NCBI GenBank assembly: GCA_046330955.1
Contig: JAXLRT010000010.1
Span: 109,594-173,593 of the forward strand
Length of the DNA stretch: 64,000 bases
Direction of reading: 5' to 3'
DNA from: JADJPO01 sp046330955
Lineage (GTDB): Bacteria > Actinomycetota > Actinomycetes > Actinomycetales > Kineosporiaceae
This document shows positions 1 to 8,614 of the stretch, piece after piece (the first letter of the stretch is position 1; each line of letters begins with the position of its first letter). Below the pieces are notes generated by a model. It was not told the origin of the DNA. It did not search any database and saw only the letters and a program-made list of their open reading frames with translations. The position numbers and the translations under genes were made by a program.

Positions 1-2
1 CC

Positions 3-1895
3 GCCGGCGAGCGCGTCCCCACGCCGCCGCTGGGCCTCTCACGCGCCGGGGTCACCGGAGCCGCCCCCCGTGCCACCACAGTGGTCACCCCATCGCTGAT
101 CACCCCACCGCTGGTCACCACACCGCTGCCGAGCCCCGCCGTGACCGGCGACGCGGGCTCCGACGACGGCCGGACGTCCGGTTCGGGCCCCGGCCCCGGC
201 AACGGCTCCGATCCGCGCCACGCCACCGACGCGGGGTCGGACGCAGGAGCGGGTTCCGAATCCGGCGCCGACTCGAGCTCCGCCCGATCGATGATGCGCA
301 GCAGCGCCCTGATGTCCGCCGGAACGCTGGTGTCGCGCATCCTCGGCTGGGTGCGCGCCAGTGTGCTGTCGGCAGCCATCGGCGGCGCCCTGTCGGGCAG
401 CGTCTTCGCCACCGCGAACACCCTGCCCAACAACGTGTTCATCCTGATCGGCGGCGGCGCGCTCAACGCCATCCTGGTGCCGCAGATCGTGCGCGCCGCC
501 AAGCAGAGCGACGACGGCGGTACCGAGTACATCGACCGGCTGCTGACCCTGGCGACCCTCATCCTCGGTGCCGCCACCGTCCTCGCCACCGCTGCGGCCC
601 CCCTGCTGATCCGCCTCTACAGCGACAACTGGGACCGGCCCACCCTCGACCTGGGCACGGCCATGGCGGTCTGGTGCCTGCCGCAGATCTTCTTCTACGG
701 CCTCTACACGCTCTACGGCCAGGTGCTCAACGCCCGGGGCAGCTTCGGGCCGTACATGTGGGCTCCCGTGGTCAACAACATCGTGGCGATCGCGGGCATG
801 GTCGTGTTCATCGCCCTGGCCGGCTCGGGTGAGCGCCCGGTGACCGGGTGGAGCGCGGCGGACGTCGCCCTGCTGGCGGGCACGGCCACCCTGGGTGTGG
901 TGGCCAATGCCCTGGTGCTGGTGCCGGTGATGCGCCGGGCGGGCTACGTCTGGCGACCCCGCTGGGGATGGCGCGGCATCGGGCTGCGCAACGCGGGCAC
1001 CATCGCGCTGTGGACCTTCGCCGGTGTCGCCCTGGCCCAGCTCGGCTTCCTGGTGATCTCCCGGGTGGTGAACGCCGCCGGCACCGCCGCTCAGCGGGAC
1101 GGCATCCCGGCAGGTCGCGCCGTCTTCGACTTCGCGTTCATGATCTTCATGATGCCGCACTCGCTGGTGGCGGTCTCGGTGGTGACGGCGGTGTTCACCC
1201 GGCTCTCCGCGCGCGCCGCCGAAGGTGACCTGGACGCCGTCCGCGCGGATCTGTCGCTCGCACTGCGCACCGTGTCGGTGGCCACCATGTTCGCGACCGC
1301 GATCTTCATCGCGTTGGGGCCGCTGATCACCGCGGGCATGTTCCCCGGCACCAACCGGGTCACCACCGACCAGTACGCGCTGGTGGCCACCGCCATGTTG
1401 CTCGGCATCGTGCCGTTCAGCGCCCAGTTCCTGTTCCAGCGGGTGAGCTACGCCTTCGAGGATGCCCGCACCCCGTTCTGGATCGGGACCCTCGGCACCC
1501 TGCTGTCGACGGTCGGCGCGCTGTTGGTGCCCACCGTGCTCGCGCCGCGCGACGTCGCGGCCGGGATCGGGGCGGTGATGGCGGCCACCTACCTGATCAC
1601 CACGATCATCTGGTTCCCGGTGCTGCGGCGCCGGCTGGGCTCGGTCGACGGGCCCAGAATCCTGTCGACACACCTGCGGCTGCTGCTGGCCGCCGCGAGC
1701 GCCATCGGCATCGGCATCCTGGTGCGCGAGGGCGCTCAGGTGGTGCTCGGGGAGCGCGGCGTGCTCGGCGTGTACGGCGTCCTGGGCAGCGCCACCGTGG
1801 TGATGTCGATCACCTACCTGCTCGCCTTGCGCGCGCTGCGCGTCGACGAACTGGACACCTTGCTGCAGCCCATCCGGTCGCGGCTGTCGCGCTGA
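3..1895 (+). CDS. murJ: Lipid II flippase MurJ (MviN), 5'-partial
   Basis: Polytopic membrane protein of the MOP superfamily that flips lipid II across the cytoplasmic membrane for peptidoglycan synthesis. After a Pro/Ser/Gly-rich cytoplasmic head the MurJ core begins with the STLVSRILGWVRASVLSAA stretch (about residue 105), followed by about 14 hydrophobic segments up to the stop. The frame is open to the left window edge; the first possible start inside the window is a GTG at 81 with no visible ribosome binding site, so the true start probably lies upstream and the gene is reported as partial. It leads the murJ - pseudokinase - sigM cluster. In Mycobacterium MurJ is fused to a pseudokinase; here the two are separate genes 240 bp apart. 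The family is clear from sequence; the flippase role is known for the family. Confidence 0.93.
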   Translation, partial: AGERVPTPPLGLSRAGVTGAAPRATTVVTPSLITPPLVTTPLPSPAVTGDAGSDDGRTSGSGPGPGNGSDPRHATDAGSDAGAGSESGADSSSARSMMRSSALMSAGTLVSRILGWVRASVLSAAIGGALSGSVFATANTLPNNVFILIGGGALNAILVPQIVRAAKQSDDGGTEYIDRLLTLATLILGAATVLATAAAPLLIRLYSDNWDRPTLDLGTAMAVWCLPQIFFYGLYTLYGQVLNARGSFGPYMWAPVVNNIVAIAGMVVFIALAGSGERPVTGWSAADVALLAGTATLGVVANALVLVPVMRRAGYVWRPRWGWRGIGLRNAGTIALWTFAGVALAQLGFLVISRVVNAAGTAAQRDGIPAGRAVFDFAFMIFMMPHSLVAVSVVTAVFTRLSARAAEGDLDAVRADLSLALRTVSVATMFATAIFIALGPLITAGMFPGTNRVTTDQYALVATAMLLGIVPFSAQFLFQRVSYAFEDARTPFWIGTLGTLLSTVGALLVPTVLAPRDVAAGIGAVMAATYLITTIIWFPVLRRRLGSVDGPRILSTHLRLLLAAASAIGIGILVREGAQVVLGERGVLGVYGVLGSATVVMSITYLLALRALRVDELDTLLQPIRSRLSR

Positions 1896-2136
1896 GCCGG
1901 TCTGCGCCGTAGGGCGAGGTCGGCGAGCCCGGTCATGATCGCCGGGCATCGTACGGCGCTGCGCTCACCATGAGGCGGCCCGGGTGCCTACCATGGACCG
2001 CGGACGGTCGTCGGCGCGATGGCGAGAAACACTCACGCTCACCGGCCGGGGGGCTCGAGCTGATGATGCCGCGCCGTCGGCCGCACGGCAGACCTGACAG
2101 GGAGGAACCGCGCTGGACGGGGTAGGGAACGGCAGC

Positions 2137-4119
2137 GTGCTCGCCGGACGCTACCGGCTCGAGCAGCAACTCGGAGCCGGCGTCGACGGTTCCCTGTGGC
2201 GTGCCGTCGACGAGACCCTCGAGCGGCCGGTGACGGTTCGCGTGGTCAGCCCCGGCCACCCCTTCGCCGCCGATGTCGTGGACGCCGCGCGCCGCGCCGC
2301 CCTGGTGGACGACGCCCGCCTGGCCCGGGTGCTCGATGTCGGCGACGCCGACGGCACCACCTACATCGTCACCGAGTACGTCCAGGGCCGGCCGTTCGAG
2401 GACTTCCTGCGCAACGGGCCGCTGCCCGCCGAGACGGTACGACGCATCGTCGGCGAGACCGCCCAGGCCCTGGAACGGGCCGGGGCGCGAGGCCTGCACC
2501 ACCTGCGGCTGACGCCCGCGAGCGTGTGCATCGTCCCCGACGGGTCGATCAAGTTGCTCGGGACGGCGATCGAGGCCGCCGCCGCCGGCGTCGAACACGA
2601 CAAGGCCGAGGTGGCCAGCCGGCAGGACGCCGTCGGCCTGGTCAGCCTGATCTACGCCGGACTCACCGGACGCTGGCCCGGGGTGATCGACGGGCCGCTG
2701 GGGCCGGCGCCACTGGTGTCCGGGCGGGCGGTACCCCCCGGTGATCTCGCGGCCGGCGTCCCGGCCGATCTCGACGCGCTGTGCGTGGCGACCCTCGGCC
2801 CCGGCCACGACGGCCCCCGCACCCCGGCCGAGGTGGCGGGACAACTGTCGCCCTGGGCCGCGGCCACCCCGATGACCGACCCGCGCGGGATCGAGCTGAC
2901 CGCGCCCGACCGGCCGCGGGCCACGGCCCCGGGCGACGCGAGCGCATCGAACGGCGAGGCCTGGTTCGAGGCGGCCGACACGGTGATCGCGGCCCGGCCC
3001 GCCCCGGCACCGGCACCGGCACCGGCCGAGCCGAAGTCCGCACCCCAACCGAAGCCGGACCCTCAGCCGCAACCCGAGCCCGAGGTGACCATCTCCCTCG
3101 ATGCCCCCGATCGCCGGGACGAGGGCGCCGAGGAACCGTTCCCGGTGCGCAATGCCGGTCTGCAACCGCCGCTGATGCAGGCGCCCGCGTTCCCGGTGCC
3201 CGCCGAGCGCGCGGCGTCCGGCCGGGTGAGTGCGCTCGACTCCGGCGGGCAGGCCTGGCCGACCCCTCCCGCGGCGGGACGCACCACCGTGGCCACACCA
3301 CCGGGCACCACCGTGCCGCGCGGCGGGCTGGTGGACGACATCCTGGGTGCCGCCGGGGCGCCCGGCGTCCGGCGGCTCGATCCGGCCCCGCCGCCCACCC
3401 TGGGCCAGCCCGCCCGGCCGAGCTCGTGGGGCGGCGGTCGGGACGACGATCGCCTCGGTCCGTTCATGCCCCCGGTGCCGATCGATCGCCCACCCCAGGG
3501 GCAGACCCGGTTGGTGCTCGGCCTGATCAGCGGTCTGGTCGTGCTGGGGCTGCTGCTGTCGCTGCTCGCGCTGCGCGGGTTGATGAACGCCGACCCGCTC
3601 ACCCCCAAGTCCAGCGATGCCCCGAGTGTCGCGGCCAGCGCCAAGCCGACGGCCAGTGGGGCAGCAGCGCCGGTGGTCACCGGCACACCGGTCGAGATCG
3701 CCGGGGTCAAGGTGCTCGACCCGATGGGCGACCAAACCGAGAACAACGCCGCGGCTCCCCGGCTGATCGACTCGGACAGCACGACCGAATGGCGCTCCGA
3801 GCGGTACGACTCGGCCCGTTTCGGGGGGCTGAACAAGACCGGGATCGGGTTCGTGCTCGATCTGGGCGACGTCTCCACGGTCAGTCAGGTCGTGGTGGAG
3901 CACCGAGGCACCGGCGGCGTGATGGAGCTGCGCACCGGCACCGGGCCGACCGTCGACGGCTCGACCCTGGTCAGCACGGTCCCCATGGAGGGCAGCCGGC
4001 TGACCGTGACCTTGCAACAGCCGGTGTCGACGCGATACCTGGTGTTCTGGTTCACGAGCCTGACCAAGCAGTCCACCGGGGAGTACCGGATGCGTGTCTT
4101 CGAGGTGTCCGTCAGGTAG
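2137..4119 (+). CDS. Membrane-anchored pseudokinase with extracellular discoidin-like domain
   Basis: 660 residues. Residues 1-250 have a protein-kinase fold (LAGRYRLEQQLGAG glycine loop), but the catalytic residues are lost: the VAIK lysine position reads VTVRVV, the HRD loop reads HHLRLTP (about 120-128) and no DFG is present. It is therefore a pseudokinase, probably a scaffold. A Pro/Ala-rich linker leads to one membrane helix (about 459-482), then an extracellular beta-domain (about 525-660, containing LIDSDSTTEWRSERYD) resembling F5/8-type C sugar-binding domains. This matches the C-terminal half of mycobacterial MviN, which recruits an FHA protein when phosphorylated; no FHA gene is visible here. 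Start is uncertain: GTG 2137 follows GGGA, but an in-frame CTG at 2113 sits 6 nt after a perfect GGAGGA (2101-2106). The downstream sigma gene starts 9 nt after the stop, so co-transcription is likely. Confidence 0.85.
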   Translation: MLAGRYRLEQQLGAGVDGSLWRAVDETLERPVTVRVVSPGHPFAADVVDAARRAALVDDARLARVLDVGDADGTTYIVTEYVQGRPFEDFLRNGPLPAETVRRIVGETAQALERAGARGLHHLRLTPASVCIVPDGSIKLLGTAIEAAAAGVEHDKAEVASRQDAVGLVSLIYAGLTGRWPGVIDGPLGPAPLVSGRAVPPGDLAAGVPADLDALCVATLGPGHDGPRTPAEVAGQLSPWAAATPMTDPRGIELTAPDRPRATAPGDASASNGEAWFEAADTVIAARPAPAPAPAPAEPKSAPQPKPDPQPQPEPEVTISLDAPDRRDEGAEEPFPVRNAGLQPPLMQAPAFPVPAERAASGRVSALDSGGQAWPTPPAAGRTTVATPPGTTVPRGGLVDDILGAAGAPGVRRLDPAPPPTLGQPARPSSWGGGRDDDRLGPFMPPVPIDRPPQGQTRLVLGLISGLVVLGLLLSLLALRGLMNADPLTPKSSDAPSVAASAKPTASGAAAPVVTGTPVEIAGVKVLDPMGDQTENNAAAPRLIDSDSTTEWRSERYDSARFGGLNKTGIGFVLDLGDVSTVSQVVVEHRGTGGVMELRTGTGPTVDGSTLVSTVPMEGSRLTVTLQQPVSTRYLVFWFTSLTKQSTGEYRMRVFEVSVR

Positions 4120-4128
4120 GTTCCGTCC

Positions 4129-4956
4129 GTGAGCGGTAGCCATGCACCGCAGGCGTCGACCGACGACCGGGAACTGCTGGCTGCCCATCTGCGTGGCGAT
4201 GCCGAGGCCTTCGGCGCCCTGGTCTCCCGTCATCGGGACCGGTTGTGGGCCGTCGCCGTCCGGACCCTGGGCGACCGTGACGAGGCGGCCGACGCGCTGC
4301 AGGACGCGCTGATCTCGGCCTTCCGCGGTGCCGCGACCTACCGCGGCGATGCCGCGGTCACCACCTGGTTGCACCGCATCGTGGTCAACGCCTGCCTCGA
4401 TCGCATCCGGCGCCGCCAGGCCCGCCCGACGGTCCCGCTGGGCAACCACGACATCCCGACCACCCTCGACGCCCCCGGTCAGGTCGACGTCCGGCTCGCC
4501 GTCCGGGCCGCGCTGGCAGCGCTGCCCGCCGAGCAACGCGAGGCGCTGGTCCTGGTGGATCTCGAGGACCTGCCGGTGGCCGAGGCGGCGCGGCTGCTCG
4601 GCGTCCCCGAGGGCACGATCAAGTCGCGCTGCTCCCGGGGCCGCACCGCGCTGGCCCAGGCGCTGCGGGACGACGCCGGGGCCGCCGATCCGGCAGCGGC
4701 ACCGATCCAGGGCGCACCTCACGCCGCCCCCGGTGGCGGTCCTGGTGGCGGTCCCGGTGCTGGATCCGCTGCCGGGTACGACCCGGTCGTGAGGCCGGCG
4801 CCGGCGTCCCCGGGAGCATCGGGGGAACGTGAGGCGTTGTACGGGAACCCCGGTCGTTCGGCGAACGTCGGATCGGCGGACACCCGAGGCGGCCGGCGCA
4901 GTCGCCGGGATCGGGATGGCGCAGACGTTCAGGAGCGGGGTGATCGCGGATGGTGA
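4129..4956 (+). CDS. sigM: ECF RNA polymerase sigma factor, SigM-like
   Basis: 275 residues. Sigma-70 region 2 spans about 22-95 (RDRLWAVAVRTLGDRDEAAD, then DALQDALISAF). Region 4 spans about 120-180, ending in the helix-turn-helix GVPEGTIKSRCSRGRTAL. A 90-residue Ala/Gly/Pro tail follows, longer than in typical ECF factors. GTG start, 9 nt after the pseudokinase stop. Its stop overlaps the start of the anti-sigma gene, the usual sigma/anti-sigma arrangement. In mycobacteria the sigM gene sits in this same murJ-trxB interval and controls envelope-stress and secretion genes; the name is given from position plus family. The targets here are unknown. Confidence 0.88.
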   Translation: MSGSHAPQASTDDRELLAAHLRGDAEAFGALVSRHRDRLWAVAVRTLGDRDEAADALQDALISAFRGAATYRGDAAVTTWLHRIVVNACLDRIRRRQARPTVPLGNHDIPTTLDAPGQVDVRLAVRAALAALPAEQREALVLVDLEDLPVAEAARLLGVPEGTIKSRCSRGRTALAQALRDDAGAADPAAAPIQGAPHAAPGGGPGGGPGAGSAAGYDPVVRPAPASPGASGEREALYGNPGRSANVGSADTRGGRRSRRDRDGADVQERGDRGW

Positions 4957-6131
4957 GTGGCATGGCCGGGCGGCACCCCGCCCACGACACCCTTGCCGAT
5001 CTCGCTGCCGAGGTGCTCCCCGAGCACGACGCCCGCCTGGTCGAGGCGCATGTCATCGGCTGCACCCGCTGCGCCCAACTGCTCGCCGACGCCGAGGGCA
5101 TGCGGCAACTGTTGCGCTCGACCGACCCGGGCCCCATGCCCGAGGAGGTGTGGCAGCGCATCGCGAGTGCGCTCTCGCGGGAGGTTGCGCTGGGCTCCGC
5201 CCCGGCGCCGAGCCCGCAACCGGTGGGGCCGGTGGTGCCGACCACCGGTGGCGACCCCTGGATCACCCAGGAATGGCCGGTGGACGCCGGGTGGGTGCCT
5301 CAACCCGGCGGCCATCAGGTGGCCTCGGACGACGCCCCCACCAGTCAGTGGGCGCGGTTCGTCGAGGCCGACGACGAGCCGGCCGGCGACGGCTTCCCGG
5401 ACGGCGTCCGGCTGGCCGGCTCGGCGGCCGCCTCGGAGTCGCTCTCCCGGTTGCGCCCGGCGCGGCGCTCGTCCTCGCTGCGCACCCGGCGCGACGTCCG
5501 GACCGAGGGCGAGGGTCGCGGTGGGGCGCTGATGCGCTTCGCCAAGCCGGCAGCGATCGCGGCCGGGGTGATCGTGCTGGCGGGCGTCGGTGGTCTGGCG
5601 GTGGTGAAGCAGTTGCCGATGGGCGGGTCGAGCGCCGCCTCGGGCGGTGCCGCGCCCGCCGCGGAGGGCAAGGACGCCGGTGCCTACGTCGCGGCGATCC
5701 TGCAGACCGGCACCAACTACACCCCCACCGACATGGGCCCCCGGGCGCTGGCCCTGGCCGAGACCGCGCGCCGGCCGGTGGGTGGCGCGTCGGCGAGTGC
5801 CGCCCAGGCGGCCGCTGCCGGCGCGGCGACCTCCACCCCCACCGAGCGGCGGGTCGCCGCCGGGCAGTCCCTGCCGGTCGACACCACGAGCGATCTCGCG
5901 AGTTCGGCACCGGGCCTGACCGATCCCGGCCGGCTGGAGGAATGCCTCGAGGAGCTCAACGCCGGCGGTCACCAGCCGATTGCCATCGATCTGGCCCGGT
6001 ACGACGGCCGCGAGGCCGCGATCATCGTGCTCACCGGGCGGGACGGCGGCTACGAGGTGTGGGCGGTGTCCCGCAGCTGTGGCCGGGGCAACGCCGGCCA
6101 ACTCGGCTACGTCTCGGTGCCCGCTCGCTGA
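4950..6131 (+). CDS. Zinc-binding anti-sigma factor (ZAS type), RsmA-like
   Basis: 393 residues. The N-terminal anti-sigma domain carries a His34-x3-Cys38-x2-Cys41 zinc motif (VEAHVIGCTRCAQLL). A long Pro/Gly linker, one membrane helix at about 202-220 (AIAAGVIVLAGVGGLAVV) and an extracellular C-terminal part of about 170 residues follow. The gene overlaps the SigM stop, with AGGAG at 4931-4935 placed well for the ATG at 4950. It should hold SigM at the membrane and release it on an envelope signal; that is inferred from family and operon, not shown by the sequence. The large exterior domain is the likely sensor; two cysteines there (in EECLEEL and SRSCGRGN) could form a disulfide. Confidence 0.82.
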   Translation: MVSGMAGRHPAHDTLADLAAEVLPEHDARLVEAHVIGCTRCAQLLADAEGMRQLLRSTDPGPMPEEVWQRIASALSREVALGSAPAPSPQPVGPVVPTTGGDPWITQEWPVDAGWVPQPGGHQVASDDAPTSQWARFVEADDEPAGDGFPDGVRLAGSAAASESLSRLRPARRSSSLRTRRDVRTEGEGRGGALMRFAKPAAIAAGVIVLAGVGGLAVVKQLPMGGSSAASGGAAPAAEGKDAGAYVAAILQTGTNYTPTDMGPRALALAETARRPVGGASASAAQAAAAGAATSTPTERRVAAGQSLPVDTTSDLASSAPGLTDPGRLEECLEELNAGGHQPIAIDLARYDGREAAIIVLTGRDGGYEVWAVSRSCGRGNAGQLGYVSVPAR

Positions 6132-6159
6132 CCGTGTCACACCCTCGGTGGGTCAACTC

Positions 6160-6188
6160 GGGAACATCCGGGGCCTACGATCGGGTTG
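6160..6188 (+). promoter_or_regulatory. Possible ECF-type (SigR/SigH-like) promoter of trxBA
   Basis: GGGAAC at 6160-6165 and GTTG at 6185-6188 are separated by 19 nt, 75 bp before the trxB start. The disulfide-stress sigma factors SigR (Streptomyces) and SigH (mycobacteria) recognise GGGAAT...GTT boxes and control trxBA. The spacer is at the long end and the -10 is weak, so this is a candidate only. Confidence 0.35.
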
Positions 6189-6262
6189 ACAGCGCCGAGG
6201 GAGTGCTGCGGGGCGGTGTCCGACTCCCCCGTCCGTGAGCACCCGGTAGACGAGGGAGATCC

Positions 6263-7258
6263 GTGAGCGACGACGTCCGTGACGTGATCATCGTAGGGTC
6301 CGGCCCCGCCGGGTACACGGCAGCGATCTACTCTGCCCGAGCAGATCTGCGGCCACTGGTCTTCGAGGGATCGGTGACCGCCGGCGGCGCATTGATGAAC
6401 ACGACCGAGGTCGAGAACTTCCCCGGGTTCCCCACCGGGATCATGGGGCCCGACCTGATGACCAATCTGCGGGATCAGGCCGAGCGGTTCGGCGCCGAGC
6501 TGGTGCCGAACGACGTGGTCGCCCTGCGACTGGACGGCGCGATCAAGGAGGTCGACGTCCCCGCCGACTCGGGCGTGGGGGTCGTCACCCATCGGGCTCG
6601 TGCCGTCATCCTCGCGACCGGGTCCGCCTACCGCGAGCTGGGGTTGCCGAACGAGAAGCGGTTGTCGGGTCACGGCGTCAGCTGGTGCGCCACCTGCGAC
6701 GGGTTCTTCTTCCGCAATCAGCACATCGTGGTCGTCGGCGGTGGTGACTCGGCGGTCGAGGAGGCCACCTTCCTCACCCGCTTCGCCGAGACCGTGACCC
6801 TCATCCACCGCCGCGACACGTTGCGTGCCTCGAAGATCATGCAGGCCCGCGCGTTCGCCGACCCGAAGCTGACGTTCCTGTGGAACACCGAGGTGGTCGA
6901 CGTCCTCGGCTCCGACAAGATGAGCGGCTTGCGGGTGCGTGACGTCACCACGGGCGCCGAGCGCGACCTCGAGGTCACCGGCCTGTTCGTGGCCATCGGC
7001 CACGACCCGCGGGTCGAACTGGTGCGGGATCAGCTCGAGCTGGACGAGGCCGGCTACATCGCGGTGCGCGGTCGCAGCACGCTGACCTCACTCGACGGGG
7101 TGTTCGCCTGCGGGGACGTCGTCGACCACACCTACCGTCAGGCGATCACGGCCGCAGGGTCGGGGTGCGCCGCAGCCCTGGACGCCGAGCGCTACCTCGC
7201 CGGCCTCGACGACGGGGCGGGCTCGGGCGATGCCGCCGCGCTCGTGACGGCGTCCTGA
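6263..7258 (+). CDS. trxB: Thioredoxin-disulfide reductase
   Basis: Cytosolic flavoprotein that reduces thioredoxin with NADPH. 331 residues, normal length. The FAD-binding GSGPAGYTAAIYSARADL lies near the N terminus. The redox-active Cys142-Ala-Thr-Cys145 is in SWCATCDGFFF, the NADPH-binding GGGDSAVEEATFL follows, and the C-terminal FAD motif is GVFACGDVVDHTYRQ. GTG start with GAGGGAG about 5-8 nt upstream. trxA follows 100 bp downstream on the same strand, so trxBA form an operon. Together they keep cytosolic proteins reduced and supply ribonucleotide reductase and peroxidases. Confidence 0.97.
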   Translation: MSDDVRDVIIVGSGPAGYTAAIYSARADLRPLVFEGSVTAGGALMNTTEVENFPGFPTGIMGPDLMTNLRDQAERFGAELVPNDVVALRLDGAIKEVDVPADSGVGVVTHRARAVILATGSAYRELGLPNEKRLSGHGVSWCATCDGFFFRNQHIVVVGGGDSAVEEATFLTRFAETVTLIHRRDTLRASKIMQARAFADPKLTFLWNTEVVDVLGSDKMSGLRVRDVTTGAERDLEVTGLFVAIGHDPRVELVRDQLELDEAGYIAVRGRSTLTSLDGVFACGDVVDHTYRQAITAAGSGCAAALDAERYLAGLDDGAGSGDAAALVTAS

Positions 7259-7358
7259 ACGCCCGCCCCTCGATCTTGCCCGCCGACCCACGAGCGGACG
7301 GCGGCACGCACGACCAGATGATTGCCGATCGCACGGACGACGCCAGAGGAGAAGCCCC

Positions 7359-7685
7359 ATGTCCGCCAGCCATGCAGTGACCGATGCCACCTTCGACGCC
7401 GAGGTGCTCGGCAGTGACAAGCCCGTCGTCGTCGACTTCTGGGCGCCGTGGTGCGGCCCCTGCCGGCAGATCGCCCCGATCCTGGACGAGATCTCCGCGG
7501 CGCACAGCGACAAGATCACTGTCGTCAAGCTGAACACCGACGAGAACCACGTGGTGGTGAACCGCTACCAGGTGACGTCCATCCCCACGGTGGCGGTGTT
7601 CTCCGGGGGCGAGCTGGTCAAGACCATCATCGGTGCCAAGCCGAAGCCGAAGCTGCTGCAGGAACTCGAGGCCTGGATCAGCTGA
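7359..7685 (+). CDS. trxA: Thioredoxin
   Basis: 108 residues, the usual length. Active site Trp31-Cys32-Gly33-Pro34-Cys35 (FWAPWCGPCRQIAPIL), the cis-proline region SIPTVAVF, and the glycine-rich GGELVKTIIGAKPK end are all present. ATG start after GAGGAGAAGCCCC. It is the substrate of the upstream TrxB and a general disulfide reductase. A strong hairpin (7754-7791) follows. In mycobacteria the next gene is cwlM, a peptidoglycan-synthesis regulator; it is absent here. Confidence 0.97.
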   Translation: MSASHAVTDATFDAEVLGSDKPVVVDFWAPWCGPCRQIAPILDEISAAHSDKITVVKLNTDENHVVVNRYQVTSIPTVAVFSGGELVKTIIGAKPKPKLLQELEAWIS

Positions 7686-7753
7686 CGGGCCCCGACTCAA
7701 CTGACGTGCACCGGCTCAGCCGACGGGTCCGGATCAACTGACCCGGCCGGACG

Positions 7754-7791
7754 ACGCCCGGCGAACCCTCGTGCGGAGGGTCGCCGGGCGT
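7754..7791. terminator. Bidirectional terminator hairpin after trxA
   Basis: Inverted repeat ACGCCCGGCGAACCCTC / GAGGGTCGCCGGGCGT with a 5-nt loop and one bulged A, lying between the convergent trxA and GNAT genes. No long T run follows, as is common in high-GC actinomycetes. Confidence 0.7.
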
Positions 7792-7811
7792 TGTGCGTGC
7801 GGCGCGGGGAA

Positions 7812-8459
7812 TCAGTCGGCAGCTTGCGAGGTGAGGGCGGGCTGTCTGACCGTGCCGAGGATCCGCTCCAGCGCCTGCTCGACGTCCTCACGCCAGGACA
7901 GTGCGGTCTTGAGTTCCAGGCGCAGACGCGGATAGCGGTGGTGCGGACGGACGGTCTTGAAGCCCACGGCCAGCAACAGATCCGCCGGCACCAGGCACGA
8001 GTGGCCCTTCTCGCCCGGGGCCGAGGCCCCGGCGGTCGCGGCGAGTCCGAAGGCCTCGATCGCCCGCACGCCGCGCCGGGTGAGGTCCTTGGCCGCGGAC
8101 TGGATCAGGAAGCGCGCCAACCCTCCCCCGGTGAACTCGGGCAGCACCCGTGCCGTCGTGAGCAGGACGGCGTCCACACTCACCGGCGAGGTCGGGAACG
8201 ACATCGATCGCGGAACGAAGGCCGGCGGGGCGTAGAGCACGAACCCGGCCGGCTCGTCGTCGACGTAGGCGATGCGGCCGCACGAACCCCACTCCAGCAG
8301 GGTGGACGAAACCCAGACCTCCTTCTCGAAGGCGGTGTCGCCGGCCTCGACCGCTCGTCGTCCGGCGACGGCGTCCAGTTCCCAGAGCACACAGCGGCGA
8401 CACGGGTCCGGCAGATCCGAGAGCGTGTCCAGGGTGAGTGCGGCGACGCGTCGTCCCAT
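7812..8459 (-). CDS. GNAT-family N-acetyltransferase, conserved beside parB
   Basis: 215 residues. It shows a GNAT-like fold with DAVLLTTARVLPEFTGGGLARFLI around the acetyl-CoA site and a C-terminal VGFKTVRPHHRYPRLRLELKT segment. Three cysteines near the N terminus (DPCRRCVLWELD and GSCGRI) could bind a metal. A homologous gene (mycobacterial Rv3916c) is also found next to parB, so its link to the origin region is old, but the substrate is unknown. The ATG at 8459 has AAGGA 6-7 nt upstream and overlaps the stop of the small membrane gene (TGATG), so the two are translationally coupled. Longer readings upstream have no ribosome site. Confidence 0.82.
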   Translation of the reverse strand: MGRRVAALTLDTLSDLPDPCRRCVLWELDAVAGRRAVEAGDTAFEKEVWVSSTLLEWGSCGRIAYVDDEPAGFVLYAPPAFVPRSMSFPTSPVSVDAVLLTTARVLPEFTGGGLARFLIQSAAKDLTRRGVRAIEAFGLAATAGASAPGEKGHSCLVPADLLLAVGFKTVRPHHRYPRLRLELKTALSWREDVEQALERILGTVRQPALTSQAAD

Positions 8460-8614
8460 CAACTGATCCTTAGGGTTCGAACGCACAGGGTGAGGAGTGC
8501 GGGGCTGCCGACGTCGAGCTGGCTTCGGCGGGAACGAGGGCGCATCAACGCGACGAGAAAGGCGATCGCGGCCCCGACGAGCAGACCCACGACCACCCAA
8601 CGGGCCAGCCTCAT
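8459..8614 (-). CDS. Small single-span membrane protein (51 aa)
   Basis: 51 residues beginning MRLARWVVVGLLVGAAIAFL: one hydrophobic helix (about 5-24), then a basic patch RPRSRRSQ and a short tail. The ATG at 8614 follows GGGGGTG at a 4-nt spacing, and its stop overlaps the start of the GNAT gene (TGATG). That overlap, the ribosome site and the clean helix are the evidence that it is real. No family is recognised. It may anchor or regulate the enzyme downstream. Confidence 0.55.
   Translation of the reverse strand: MRLARWVVVGLLVGAAIAFLVALMRPRSRRSQLDVGSPALLTLCVRTLRIS

Noticed and set aside
39..1949. Long minus-strand open frame opposite murJ (and similar long antisense frames opposite the pseudokinase, gyrB, gyrA, dnaA, CinA and the phosphatase).
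   Set aside because: High-GC codon structure leaves antisense frames open. They have no ribosome site, no family likeness and lie exactly opposite well-recognised genes.
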